The translations under genes and the position numbers were made by a program. A model generated the notes under the pieces. The model ran no database searches. It saw only the letters and a list, made by a program, of their open reading frames with translations, and had not been told where the DNA came from. 64,000 nt of DNA from Carallia brachiata. Lineage: Eukaryota; Streptophyta; Magnoliopsida; Malpighiales; Rhizophoraceae. Positions 35,523-46,248 of the stretch are shown here, piece after piece. Position 1 is the first letter of the stretch, and each line of letters begins with the position of its first letter. Location of the stretch: contig JADCRB010000090.1 in the NCBI GenBank assembly GCA_021464245.1, forward strand, positions 860,008-924,007, in the 5' to 3' direction.

Positions 35523-35768
35523 GTGAATCGTGTTCCCATCATCTCTATGTTACATCCATTCTCGTTTGTCTGTATCTCTGAAACTAAGGTCAAACTAATC
35601 ATATATAAATTATCAATTTCTTCTTCACCCTCCTTACTGTCGCAAGGCCTATTTGGGCGCAACCCTTATCGTCTCTTTCACGTAGATCCATTAAGGTCCT
35701 ACTTCTTACACAACAATAGCAACAACACCAACAGCGATCCCAACAAAGACGGTGACGAGGGCAACTGA
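35523..35768 (+). pseudogene. Possible truncated gene end at the copia boundary, unrecognised
   Basis: An 81-codon frame whose last half, SLLSQGLFGRNPYRLFHVDP then a Ser/Asn/Asp-rich tail, has non-repeat composition like the N-terminal region of an organelle-targeted protein. It stops with TGA exactly where the copia LTR begins, so it may be an exon cut by that insertion. I do not recognise the family, and it may be chance. Confidence 0.25.
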
Positions 35769-38218
35769 AGTGATAAAATTATAAAAGAGAATAAAACTAA
35801 AGAAGAGGAAAATTGATAGAGATTGAATTATTATATGTATTGAACTGTAAGGAGATTACACCAATTTATATAAGGAGAGACCTACGAAATATGAAAATCA
35901 AACAAGGAAATAATTCACAGAATAATATCAACGGAGATCATAGAGATTCTTGATATTATTCTAGAATATCTGTATAATGAACCGAGACTTCATACAGAAC
36001 TATATCAGCTTGTTTGGTTTATCTGTTCGATATTCCTGTTACTGATTGCTGGTGCTAATTACTGTTACTGAATGCTGATTGTTGTTTTCTATTGCTAATT
36101 GCTGAAAAAAATAATAAAATATTTAGTTAATTTTGTACTTACTGTTACTGTTGAATAATTAAATAACTGATTTGGATATTTAATTTAGATTAATATATTA
36201 TATTAATAAAATTATCTTCATATTTTATAATTTTTACTTTTAGAATAAATATTCTATAAATAATATTGAGAAAATTTTCACTTAATTGTTATTTTTTTTA
36301 AAAAATATTAATATTTACTAGATAATAAAAAATATAATATTTAAAATATTTTTTAAAGCATTAATGTTAATGAAAATTTGAATTAAAAAATATTTAAGAA
36401 TTTTTTAAAAATGAAAGTATTTCGTTTATATAAATATTGATGAAATTGAGTAACAAATAACAAATCATATTTAAATGATAAGTGAAAAAATAATGAATTT
36501 GTATAAATATTTTTTGAGGGTATTTTAGTATATATAAATTATTATTAATATTAAAAACTGAAAAGCAACGTAAAAAGCAGTAAAAAGTAACCACAAGCTA
36601 CTTTTCAATTAACTATTTTTCAATCAGCTGCTTTTAAGATGTCATATAAGGAAATAAGAAGAATTAAATAGCAACTCAAAAAAATTAACAAAATACTAAT
36701 CTTCCTACTTTTTGAAAATGAAATGCAAATGTATCATCTTAAAAGTTAACCAAACATCCCCTATATCAAAGTTAGGATGATTCTAACACGCACTCTCAAA
36801 CTCAATATGATAATACTACCAACTTGAGTTTGGAGATCAGATTAAAGAACCGGCCTGGTGGATGAGCTTTGGTAAATTTATCAGCAGTTTAATCAGCAGA
36901 AGAAATAGAGACCAAGAAAATAGTATTTTGTATAGTGTGCTGACGAATAAAGTGACAATCATTCTCAATGTATTTGGTCTGCTCATGAAAGATGTCATTG
37001 TGAGTAATCTAAATGACATTATGATTGCCACAAAGAATAGGTGTAGTGGAGGAGTGTGTAATTCCCATGTCCTGTAAGAGTCATAATAACTCAGATGCAG
37101 TATCAGGGAAAGCTCGATATTTAGCTTCAGTACTAGATTGAGCAGTTACTGTTTGTTTCTTACTACGCCAAGAAATCAAAGAATCCCCAAAGAAAAAAAC
37201 AATATCCTATTGTCGAGTGCCTGTCTATAGGATTTCCTAGCCAATCAACATCAAAATAACCTTGCAACTCAAGTGAAGAGTGAACAGAGAAATAAAGTTC
37301 CTAAAATATAGTTCCCTTAACATAGCGAAGAATATGAAGAACAGTAACATAATGAATAGATCAAGGTGCTACCATGAACTAATTGGCCATATGAACAACA
37401 GATGCAATGTCGAGTCAAGTGATGGTGAGATATATCAAACTCCCAACTAGCTGTTGATAAAGAGTAGGATCATTTAATAGTGTATCATCAATGAGAGAAA
37501 ATTTGACATTATATTCGAGAGAAGTAGAGCCAATTTTACTATCATTGATTCCTGCTCAAGTGAGCAAATCTGAGACATATTTGGCTTGAGATTGATAGTA
37601 TCAGAAAAAACCTTGAGTCCTATAAAATAATTGAGTAGACCAAGGTCTTTTATCTCAAACTGTTGACTGAGATATTACTTAAAATCATTAATGCCCTGCA
37701 AATCATCTTTTGTAATAATCATATCATCAACATAAAGTAAGAGCAAATTGATTCCATGAGCACTTTTGCAAATAAACAAAACAATATTATAAGGACCAGA
37801 GAAGAAGGCAAACTATCACACAGTAGTACTAAATTTTAAAAACCATGTACAAGGTGCCTGTTTGAGACAATAGAGTGTTCGGTAGAGACAACAGTCTATG
37901 TTAGGTGGATAATCATATTTAGGTGGACATGTAGGTCACCGTTAAGAAAAGCGTTATTAACGTCCATCTGAAAGAGCTTCCAATGTCGAACAGTAGTCAT
38001 TGCTAGCAAACTCCTGACTGAAGTTATTCGTGCTATAAGAGCAAAAGTCTTCTCATAGTCTATCCCATACTCCTGAATAAAGTCTTTGGCCACCAATCGA
38101 GTTTTGTACCTCTCAACAGATCCATATGATTTTATCTTAATCTTGCAGACTCACTTGCATCGAATAACTGATTTACTAGGAAATAGTTCAACCAAATCCC
38201 AAGTGTGAGTTTTTGATA
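35769..38218 (-). mobile_element. Degraded Ty1/copia retrotransposon (RT, RNase H, 3' LTR)
   Basis: Read on the minus strand from 38218: HTWDLVELFPSKSVIRCK, then RLVAKDFIQEYGIDYEKTFA and MDVNNAFLNGDLH, then the reverse-transcriptase active site YVDD at 37723-37734, then RNase H signatures CDNHN and FHEQTKYIE..DCHF, ending near 36790. The 3' LTR follows, starting TGTTAGAATC near 36794 and carrying a TATATAA box at about 35873. It is broken at 36000-36768 by a nested hAT element. Several stops and frameshifts show it is dead. Gag, protease, integrase and the 5' LTR are missing. Confidence 0.85.
36008..36760 (+). mobile_element. 753-bp hAT-type non-autonomous element nested in the copia LTR
   Basis: The perfect 8-bp target duplication CTATATCA flanks it at 36000-36007 and 36761-36768. 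Ends GCTTGTTTGGTT and the inverse of AACCAAACATCCC form short imperfect inverted repeats. The left interior is built of TGCTGATTGCTAATTACTG-type words, the rest is AT-rich, and there is no ORF. Related copies lie at 40234-40900 (inverted) and 62866-63546. Confidence 0.85.
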
Positions 38219-39178
38219 AAGACCTTAATATGATCAAGTCAGGATATTAGTAATCAATTAATTATGGATATTTATATATTGAATGTAAGTAATCTACGAT
38301 TCTAGTAATCAATGAACATTAACCTAGAATCATAATATTAATGCAATATAATTGCCTTATATGTATCTTCACTATATATATTGAAGTTTTTGTACTATGT
38401 GAGATACATCATTCAATAAGAAAGATGTAACCCTTCTAAGTCTTTGGACCATAGACGTAGATATTTACGACCAAACCATGTATCTCTGTGTTCTTCATTC
38501 TTTTCTTTTTTTACTTTCTCACATAGTTTGGTTCTTTGTTTTTAACATAGTATCAAAACTTTCATACTTTTGATGCTCATACTCTGATACCGTCACCTAT
38601 TGATAGATCATTACAATCACCACAACAAAACCTTCTCATTTTTTTGCCCTTGTATTTTTTTTTTGTCTTTTCTTCTTAGGATTTATTTCAACTTTTTAGT
38701 CTCATGACCAAATATCATATAGACTACGTTTGTATCTATCGAACAAGATTGAGTTTGTTTACTCTTTTATGTTCACACAAGATGACATTTCTCTTTGATC
38801 CATGTTTATCTTGAAAGAGAGTGTTAGACTATTATGCAATTATGAAGATCTGAATGTGATCAAGTTAGGATACTAACAATCAATCAATTATGAAGATTCA
38901 TATATTTGGATGTAATCAATCTATGATTCTAGTAATTAATGAACCTCAATTTAGAATCCTAATATTATTGCAATATAATTATCTTATGTGTATGATAATC
39001 TCCACTATATCTATTGGAGTTCCTGTACTATGTGAGACACACCATTTAATAAGAAAGATATAATCCTTCCAAGTCTTTGGACCATGAACGTAAGTCTTTA
39101 CGACAAACCACGTATCTTTGTACTTTTCATTTTTCTCTTTCTTACCTTCTCACATAGTTTGGTTCTTTATTTTCAACA
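38219..39178 (+). mobile_element. TRIM-like LTR element: two LTRs with a 274-base interior
   Basis: Direct repeats 38219-38547 and 38822-39178 are about 80% identical by eye, both ending TAACA or CAACA after CACATAGTTTGGTTCTTT. The right copy starts TGTTAG and is 357 bases; the left is short at its 5' end. After the left LTR comes TAGTATCAAAACTTT, a worn form of the tRNA-Met primer-binding site of copia elements. Before the right LTR is a purine run AAAGAGAG. The interior has no coding potential. It is either a TRIM or an internally deleted copia. Confidence 0.75.
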
Positions 39179-40233
39179 TGAAGAAGGGCGAGAGGGCGAT
39201 AGGTAGAGAAGGAGAGGAATAGTAACCACCGCGAATTGGGTGCATTGGTGGTGGAGAGTTCAAATCACAAATGGAGAAAATGATTATAGTTTAGGTTGTT
39301 CAATAGTTGTTGATGAGCAAATGCCACGGAGGCTAACTTGGTTGTTGTTTTGGGATGAGAGGTATAAATATGAGTGAGGCTTATTTGGTAATGTTGCTTG
39401 GGATATTGATATTTGGAACTTGAAAAGAATCAACAAGAAGTTGCAAGAGTGGAGCTGTGGAGGAATATTCACGGTTTGAACCACATAAATTTCATGTGTT
39501 TTGTTTTTTTGGCTTTTTTTCTTTTTGAAATAAAGTGGCGGTAAACGGACCGAAACTGGGGATGCATGAGGCGACGCAGTCATTTCACCGCTTTTACTAT
39601 TATTATTTCTTATTTTATCCTATTACACATTAACTTTGAGTCTATTACATATCAACCTTAGTTATTATATACATAGTATATATTGCACATAAATTTGATC
39701 TTGTTGCACATGAGATATGACCTTAAAAGTTCTGTATTCTTATATTTATTGCACATTGACATTACCTTTTATACACATAAATCATTTTTTTAAAAAAAGA
39801 ATAAAAATCAATAGGACCTGATTATCTCTCCTCTCTCTCTCTTACTCTCTTATCCATGTCTGCGCTATAGCTATTTGCCCCGTCTATGTAACATCTTTGT
39901 TTCAAATATTATGTGTTTCTCATAAATAAATTTTGAAGGTACCATAAGTAAATTAGCACAAGAAAGTAAACTTGAACTAGAGCAATGGAAGATTTTCATA
40001 TTCAGCTCTCGTCTAATGTATATATTGTCTGATACAGATATTAACCCTATTTGGCAATATTATAGATATAATAACTTACATGCATATGTTTTTTTTTTTT
40101 TAGTAGAAAGTCCATAACATCATGAGCAACTCTATAAGTTACACAATGAAAGTAACTATTTCATTCTTATAATTTCCACACTTTCTTCTCATAGGATTAG
40201 AACTGAAGATTTTGTGTTTGGATCTACTTTTTA
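39179..40233. other. Intergenic, no gene seen
   Basis: A minus-strand ORF at 39284-39583 has no recognisable domain. CT-rich tract at 39825-39850. Confidence 0.45.
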
Positions 40234-40900
40234 GGGATGCGTTTGCCTTTCAGTTTGAAAAAGTAGGAATATAAGTATTTGGTAAAATATTTGAAAGGAT
40301 TGCTGATTGCTAATCAAAAATCCAATTAACTACTGTTTTAAAAAGTATGTTAGGTTTATTTTTTGAAACTTGCAGTTGCTGATACAAATTCTTTAGACTA
40401 AAATATATTTTTTTTTAACTTTTGATTTGTAAGATTGAATTTATCTATATTTTAAATTCTTTAATAAATTAAGGTATTTTATTTTATTTGTAGGAAATAA
40501 TGTTAATAGTTACTAATAGAATAAAATAATATATTTTTTATGTAAAATTTCATTAAACATATTTTTCAAAATTCGTCATGAAATTATTGTTTTTTTTGTC
40601 TAAAAAATTATTAATTATTTTTTATTGGAATTCGTTACAAATTATTTTTTTGGGAACCGTAGTATATATTATACAACCAAAATCTGCTAACGTATGGACA
40701 ATCAAAAGGAACAGATTTTTCCTATATAAAAATGGTGCTAGTGAAAAAAAATATATAATGTACAAAATAATTATTTTATAATTTAAACACTAAACAACAA
40801 TCTAACCAAATGATATAATTTTATTTTAGTAACTAGCAACAGTTACAATTAACAATCAGTAATCAGTAATAATAATAATTAACAAGTTAAGCAAACTCAA
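40234..40900 (-). mobile_element. hAT-type element, inverted relative of 36008-36760
   Basis: Its right end, read in reverse, gives GTTTGCTTAACTTGTTAATT then repeated TACTGATTACTGATTG words, matching the left interior of 36008-36760. Its left end GGGATGCGTTTGCC matches the inverse of that element's right end. No clear target duplication remains. Confidence 0.6.
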
Positions 40901-41563
40901 ATCTTAACTACTGAAATATTTTTTAAAAAACATATGCAAATTATCTTTACGGACAAGTCCCACTCACCTGTTACTCGACCCAAGAACTTGGTAATTACTC
41001 GACTCAATGGTTGGAACTTCCACTTATTTTAGATACTTTCACTAATAAGTTACCAAAAAAGTTTGAAATTGTGTAAACTTTTACTCTATTTTGAATAATA
41101 AATTATACAATAATTTCAAATTGAGTTAATCACCTTCAAATAAAAAAAAATTAGTAATTATTCAATTTCAAGCTTATTTTACTCTTCTTTAGTATTTTAT
41201 TCTATTTTAAGTAGCGTATTGCTCTCCAAGAACAAAAAAAAAAAAAAAAAAGACTCATGGTTTTTTCCATAATGGTTAGGTTATACGCAAATAAAAAAAA
41301 AATCCTCATATATATTTTGTATTTTCATTTTTAATCTTTGAAAAAAAAATTTATTTTTTATTTTTTATTTTTAAATTTTTTTTTAATTGATGCCCCACTT
41401 TACCAAAAGTGGAGTAAAGCGCAGAGGCCAAACATAAGTCCGCTTCACATTCACGCTGTACTCTTTATAGTTTCCCACTCAATGCTTCTCACACAGTAAG
41501 CTTAGTTCATTGGGTTCTCTCTCTACGCCACTTTCTCTCTAAAAACAAAAAGAAGAAGGGGGC
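40901..41563 (+). other. Intergenic and DUF1218 promoter/leader
   Basis: AT-rich to 41390, then a GC-richer leader with CTCTCTCTCTAC at 41517. No other gene. Confidence 0.4.
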
Positions 41564-44026
41564 ATGGGAGAAGGGAGAGGCTCAAGTTTGGTCCATCTTC
41601 TAGTGATTGTCCTCAGCCTCGTCGCTTTTGGATTCGCCATTGCTGCCGAGAGACGTAGAAGCACTGTATATACTAAATCTTTTTTTTTTTTTTTGGCTTT
41701 TTCACTTTTTCATTCTGTGAGTGATCTTTAGTTTTGTGTTGCTTTAGGGGTTTTAAAGAACTATCCTTTTCTTCGTTCTTATTAATTTTTCATTCTTTGA
41801 TCTGGGTAATCAGTAGTTGCTTAAAAGTGTTCACTTTTTTCTTTTCTTTTTTAGCATTGGGACTCTGTTTCTTGCTTTAGATTTTTGAAAGCTTCAATGC
41901 AGATTGGATAGGTTACAATTAATAAAAAATGGAGTAAGTTGGAGATCCATGTGTTATCGAATTGTTAATAGGTGGATTGCTATTGGGTTTTGATTCTCTG
42001 GGATCGTCACAATATGTATCAAATAACTCTACTTCAAGTACAGTTTAGTGATTTGATTTATGGGCAACCATGATGTTGTCCCATCTTGAGGTTATTTTTA
42101 GCCTTTATCTTGAACCCCTTGTTCCTTTCAGAAGCAAATGAAGTGTGAGTGTGTGTGTGTTAGAAGCACGTTTATGATTTACTGTTGTTGTGGTGCTTGC
42201 TAATGTGGTAGATGTTAATATTTACTGGTTTCTTAGTTTATAGGGTCACTGTAAACTTATTAATTATGTGAGAGAATGATAATGCCACTTCTTTGACACT
42301 AACATTAGACTGATTACAGTAATAAGTTCACAAGTTGGTGAGATCATTTGCAAGTACAGTATCCTATGTTTAAGGTTCATTTATAATCCAGATATTCCAT
42401 TAGGCATTTTACTTTGGCATTTATCAATGACAGGTACTGAATTTATTCCTTGCGGGAGAGGGGAGCCAAGAGAGTTGTTCCTATGTCGTGAATTTACTAA
42501 ATTCCTAAATTCTGCTAGTAAACTATTAAAAACTTTTTTTGGGGGGGGGGGGTGGGGGAGCAAAAAACGCTGAAGTCTGAAGACAAGTTAGCTGGTGTGT
42601 TGTGAAGGATGGACTTGGATGTGTGCATTAGGTGCACATCCTTTAATTTGAAGTGGGGAGGAAGTCAAGAAAGTTGGGGGGGGGGGGGGGGGTGGAGGAG
42701 AAAATTATCTTTCCTTAAATGTGGGTTTCACGATAAATGCTGTGCCAACCATGTTGGTGGAAAAGTTTAAAACTGCAAAAAGTAAGAGACCGGAGTTCTA
42801 GCAACTTAATTGTATGACTGTTCTTCTCTTCCTCAAGATTGAAAGTCCATTTTACTGTCGCTTGAAGCAGTCCTAGAAATGAGTATGAAAGATGAACACA
42901 CATAGATGGTAAAAGCACTTGGTGAGAAATAAGGACGATTGTAATATTTTGTGCACAGCAGGAAATACTAATCGGAGATATTCTATAGGTAAGATATAGA
43001 TTGGAATTTGCATTTGTGGTTAAGGTTGCCCATTTTTTATTCTTTTAGTGCCTCATATAATGAATTTTGCTTTTGTGATTGTAGATATTTCAATCCATCT
43101 GATATGCTATCTATCTATTTATTTATCTCTGACAAATTGTTTGATTTCATTTTTATCTTCCCTATGTTTTAGGGCCATATTGAGAAAGATGAAGGAAATG
43201 CTACCTACTGTGTCTACAACTCTGATGTTGCAACTGGTTATGGAGTGGGTGCTTTCTTATTTCTTCTTTCAAGTGAATCACTACTTATGGGCGTGACAAA
43301 GTGCATGTGCTTTGGGAGACCATTGGCACCAGGCGGGGATCGGGCTTGGTCAATCATTTATTTTGCCTCATCTTGGTAAGAATTCTGTCATATGAGATGG
43401 CGTTCTCTTGTTCCACTCTCAAGGATATATTGGTCTGATGGCATTGACAATTTAAGAATCAACCTGCAAGTCTCAATCTCCTATTATTAACTTAATCTCT
43501 TCTTCCTAAATAATGATGACAGGCTTTTGCTCTTATGTAGTATTGCTTCATGTGTCCAGTTGATGCACAGCAAGTTCGCATGCAAGCACACTGCTCTGAT
43601 GGCTTTGTAGCTTACTTGCTATTCCTATTTATTTCCTTTCCTGGATCCAAATTTGTTATTGATGAAATCGAGTTTCTCTTGCGAATCATGGGGTAGAATA
43701 GCGGAGTCTAGTTTCCATAATGTCCTGCTTTAAAGACACTCATTTCATGCATGCACAGGGTGACTTTTCTGGTTGCAGAGGCATGCCTGTTAGCCGGTGC
43801 AACGAAAAATGCCTACCACACAAAGTATCGGGGAATGATTTATGCGCAAAACTTTTCCTGCGAAACATTGCGCAAAGGTGTTTTTATTGCTGGAGCAGTG
43901 TTTGTAGTTGCGACAATGATTCTGAACATATACTATTACATGTACTTCTCCAAGGCCACCGCCCCTCAGATGGGGCACAAGGCAAATCGTTGTAGTTCGA
44001 CTGTTGGTATGACTGGGTATGCCTAG
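41564..44026 (+). CDS. DUF1218 four-pass membrane protein (MWL/VCC-type)
   Basis: Exons are 41564-41665, 43173-43375 and 43759-44026, coding 190 residues in phase. It starts MGEGRGSSLVHLLVIVLSLV, a signal-anchor that forms membrane segment 1. A loop IEKDEGNATYCVYNSDVATG leads into segment 2 (GVGAFLFLLSSESLLMGVTK), then CMCFGRPLAPGG. Segment 3 is SIIYFASSWVTFLVAEACLL with AYHTKYRG after it, and segment 4 is GVFIAGAVFVVATMILNIYY. The Cys pattern (TYC, KCMCFG, FSCETL) and YHTKY are DUF1218 hallmarks. Arabidopsis members (MWL1/2, VCC) act at the endoplasmic reticulum or secretory membranes in lignin deposition and vein patterning; the role of this one is inference. Intron 1 is 1.5 kb and holds two long G runs. 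Confidence 0.9.
42541..42552 (+). repeat. G12 run in DUF1218 intron 1
   Basis: Twelve G, one T, then five G, following a run of T. A second longer run occurs 124 bases on. Confidence 0.9.
42676..42692 (+). repeat. G17 run in DUF1218 intron 1
   Basis: Seventeen uninterrupted G, then TGGAGGAG. A G-quadruplex is possible in the intron RNA or the non-template DNA; also a typical site for length errors in sequencing. Confidence 0.9.
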
Positions 44027-46248
44027 AATCAGCTGCTGTTGGACTAGATAGCTAAGTTTTGCCTGTTTATTGATTTCTTTTGTCTATTATGGTGATTGTG
44101 TTATGCAATTGTCTTGATATATAATAGCCTGAGCTACCAACGTACGTGTTGTCATGTATCTAATTGTGAGTAAATGGAGTCATAGATGGTGTCTGTTATC
44201 TTCAACACAGTGTCATAATTTTTCTCTTGTTTTTTATTTATAAATCTCACACTTTTTTTTTTTTTTTCTGTAGAATATGAACTCAAGAATTTCAGAATTA
44301 ATGTCTATATTCTAACTATTGTACTATTTCCTAACTATTGGACTATTTCCTTGCAGTCAAGAGGTAATTTTTTCTAAATTTCTTAGTTTACCAGGCTTTT
44401 TGGTCTTTAGTGGAGGGTGAAAATGGTAACGGCTCATTGGAGAGGGAGACTATTTAAATACGCCTTTTTTTTTTTTTAATAGAACGTGAGATTGTCCATT
44501 GATATTGTGCTTTTTAAATATGTTTTTTTAATATTACTTAAGGTGGTAATCTGGTAGTAACTCGGCGTGTCTTTCTCACATTTGACTCGGGTTTGAGTTC
44601 TAGTGACCGTGTGTGGAGGTAATGTTCTTCTGATGCTTCGGGTGGGTCTAAACGAGACAGTTAAATGAGAGTTATTTCGATTACGACTCAAAAATCTGAC
44701 GATTGAAATACTTACGATAGATTTTTTTTATTGTTAAAAAAAAAAAAGATTGTACATTGATATTGTCCGTGAAATTATAAAGTAGTATTATAGCTTAAGG
44801 AAGCCCACTATCAGCCTATTTAGTAGTGGATGGGTCGAAAGATTGAATTTTTACTTTAGCTTGGACGCTTCAGTTAGGCTCACTGGGTCCTTTAATCCCC
44901 TCCCTCTCTTTTTTGGCCCCATTAACGATTAATCATGATTTGAAACAAAACTTACACTAAAAAAGCTCGTTTAATTTAAAACATTCCATTTGACGAAAAG
45001 AAAAAATTTACGACATGCAAAAGTTTGTTACAAACAATTATTTTTTATTTTTCTTTTAATAATTATTAATTAAAAATTAATATATCAATACTTCTTAATA
45101 ACGAATTTATAATATTTTTTATTTTTTATTTTTTAATAATTAATTAAAACATATCATATACAAACAATTATAAGAAACATGTGGGTCAATTATAAAAAGC
45201 AAATGTAAAAACAACTCTTTAATAAAATCCTAATATTCAATGACACGTTTGCACTGAATGGTTTAAAAATTTTGAAAGAATGTGGGTCATGTACTGGATT
45301 CTTTCATTTGATTCTTTGTCTAGTCAGAGAAATGTCAATCTGAGTCTACCAATGAGTGATCTCTCACGTATGAATAGGTGATTGAAAATTGATTAATTCA
45401 AGGTTAGCGACAAAATGATCGATCACTAATGACCATTAGTTCAAGTGGAAGGAGTTCACTTCCCTTTTAAGTAAAATTTCGAATTCGAGTTTTGTAAATG
45501 AAAAACAGTACTGGAAGAGTCTCTCTGCAAAGAATTCGGCAAAAATTCAAACTAAATTAGTCATGACTCAATATAGTTCATGAATACCAAACTCTAATAC
45601 CAAAAAACCAAAATGATTGATCAACCATGCATTTTTTTTTTGTCCATTTAATAGACTCATTAGAATATGAACTATATAATGGGATAATTTTTTATTTTTT
45701 TATAAGTCTTATTTCCTTCATTTCAAAATTATAACTCGAGACTTTTAAAATAAAAATCTAAATTTTAATCACTGAACCTGAAGACCAACCATCAACCATT
45801 CTTGGCAGTATTGGATCAAGAATTTTCCTAAGAATTTTCAAAACCATATCTGTGTGCCACGAATTCAATTATTACGTATAAAATATTTGACAAACTCAAA
45901 TTCAATTCTAAACGAATTAACACACTAACATACAATCTACATGAATGAGACAATTTTTGTCACGTCTTCTGTGTGTGTGTGTGATCAGATGTGGTTGTAA
46001 TGTATAGGTATCAAAGTTATGAACATGCACAAATGCAAGCAATAAAATGTTGGAAAGCAACTATGTGACATGCCATCATGCGAAACGGGCCTCACCTAAT
46101 CATTTATATTTAGGCATAACGCAACTCTTTCCATTATACATTAATTTCACAGTATATATAATAATATTAATAATCACGGGGCATGCCTTATAATTAGCTT
46201 GCTTCTTCATATTTAAATTACTTAAAAGAGAAACAAATCCAAATAATA
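44027..46248. other. DUF1218 3' UTR then intergenic
   Basis: No gene recognised. 44530-44640 carries a weak tRNA-like B box (see findings). The rest is AT-rich. Confidence 0.45.
46153..46160 (+). promoter_or_regulatory. Candidate TATA box of the KCS gene
   Basis: TATATATA lies 89 bases before the ATG, leaving room for a start site 30 bases on and a short leader. Position fits, but AT-rich DNA gives such matches by chance. Confidence 0.35.

Noticed and set aside
39284..39583. 99-codon minus-strand gene
   Set aside because: No domain, no splice context, lies next to LTR debris.
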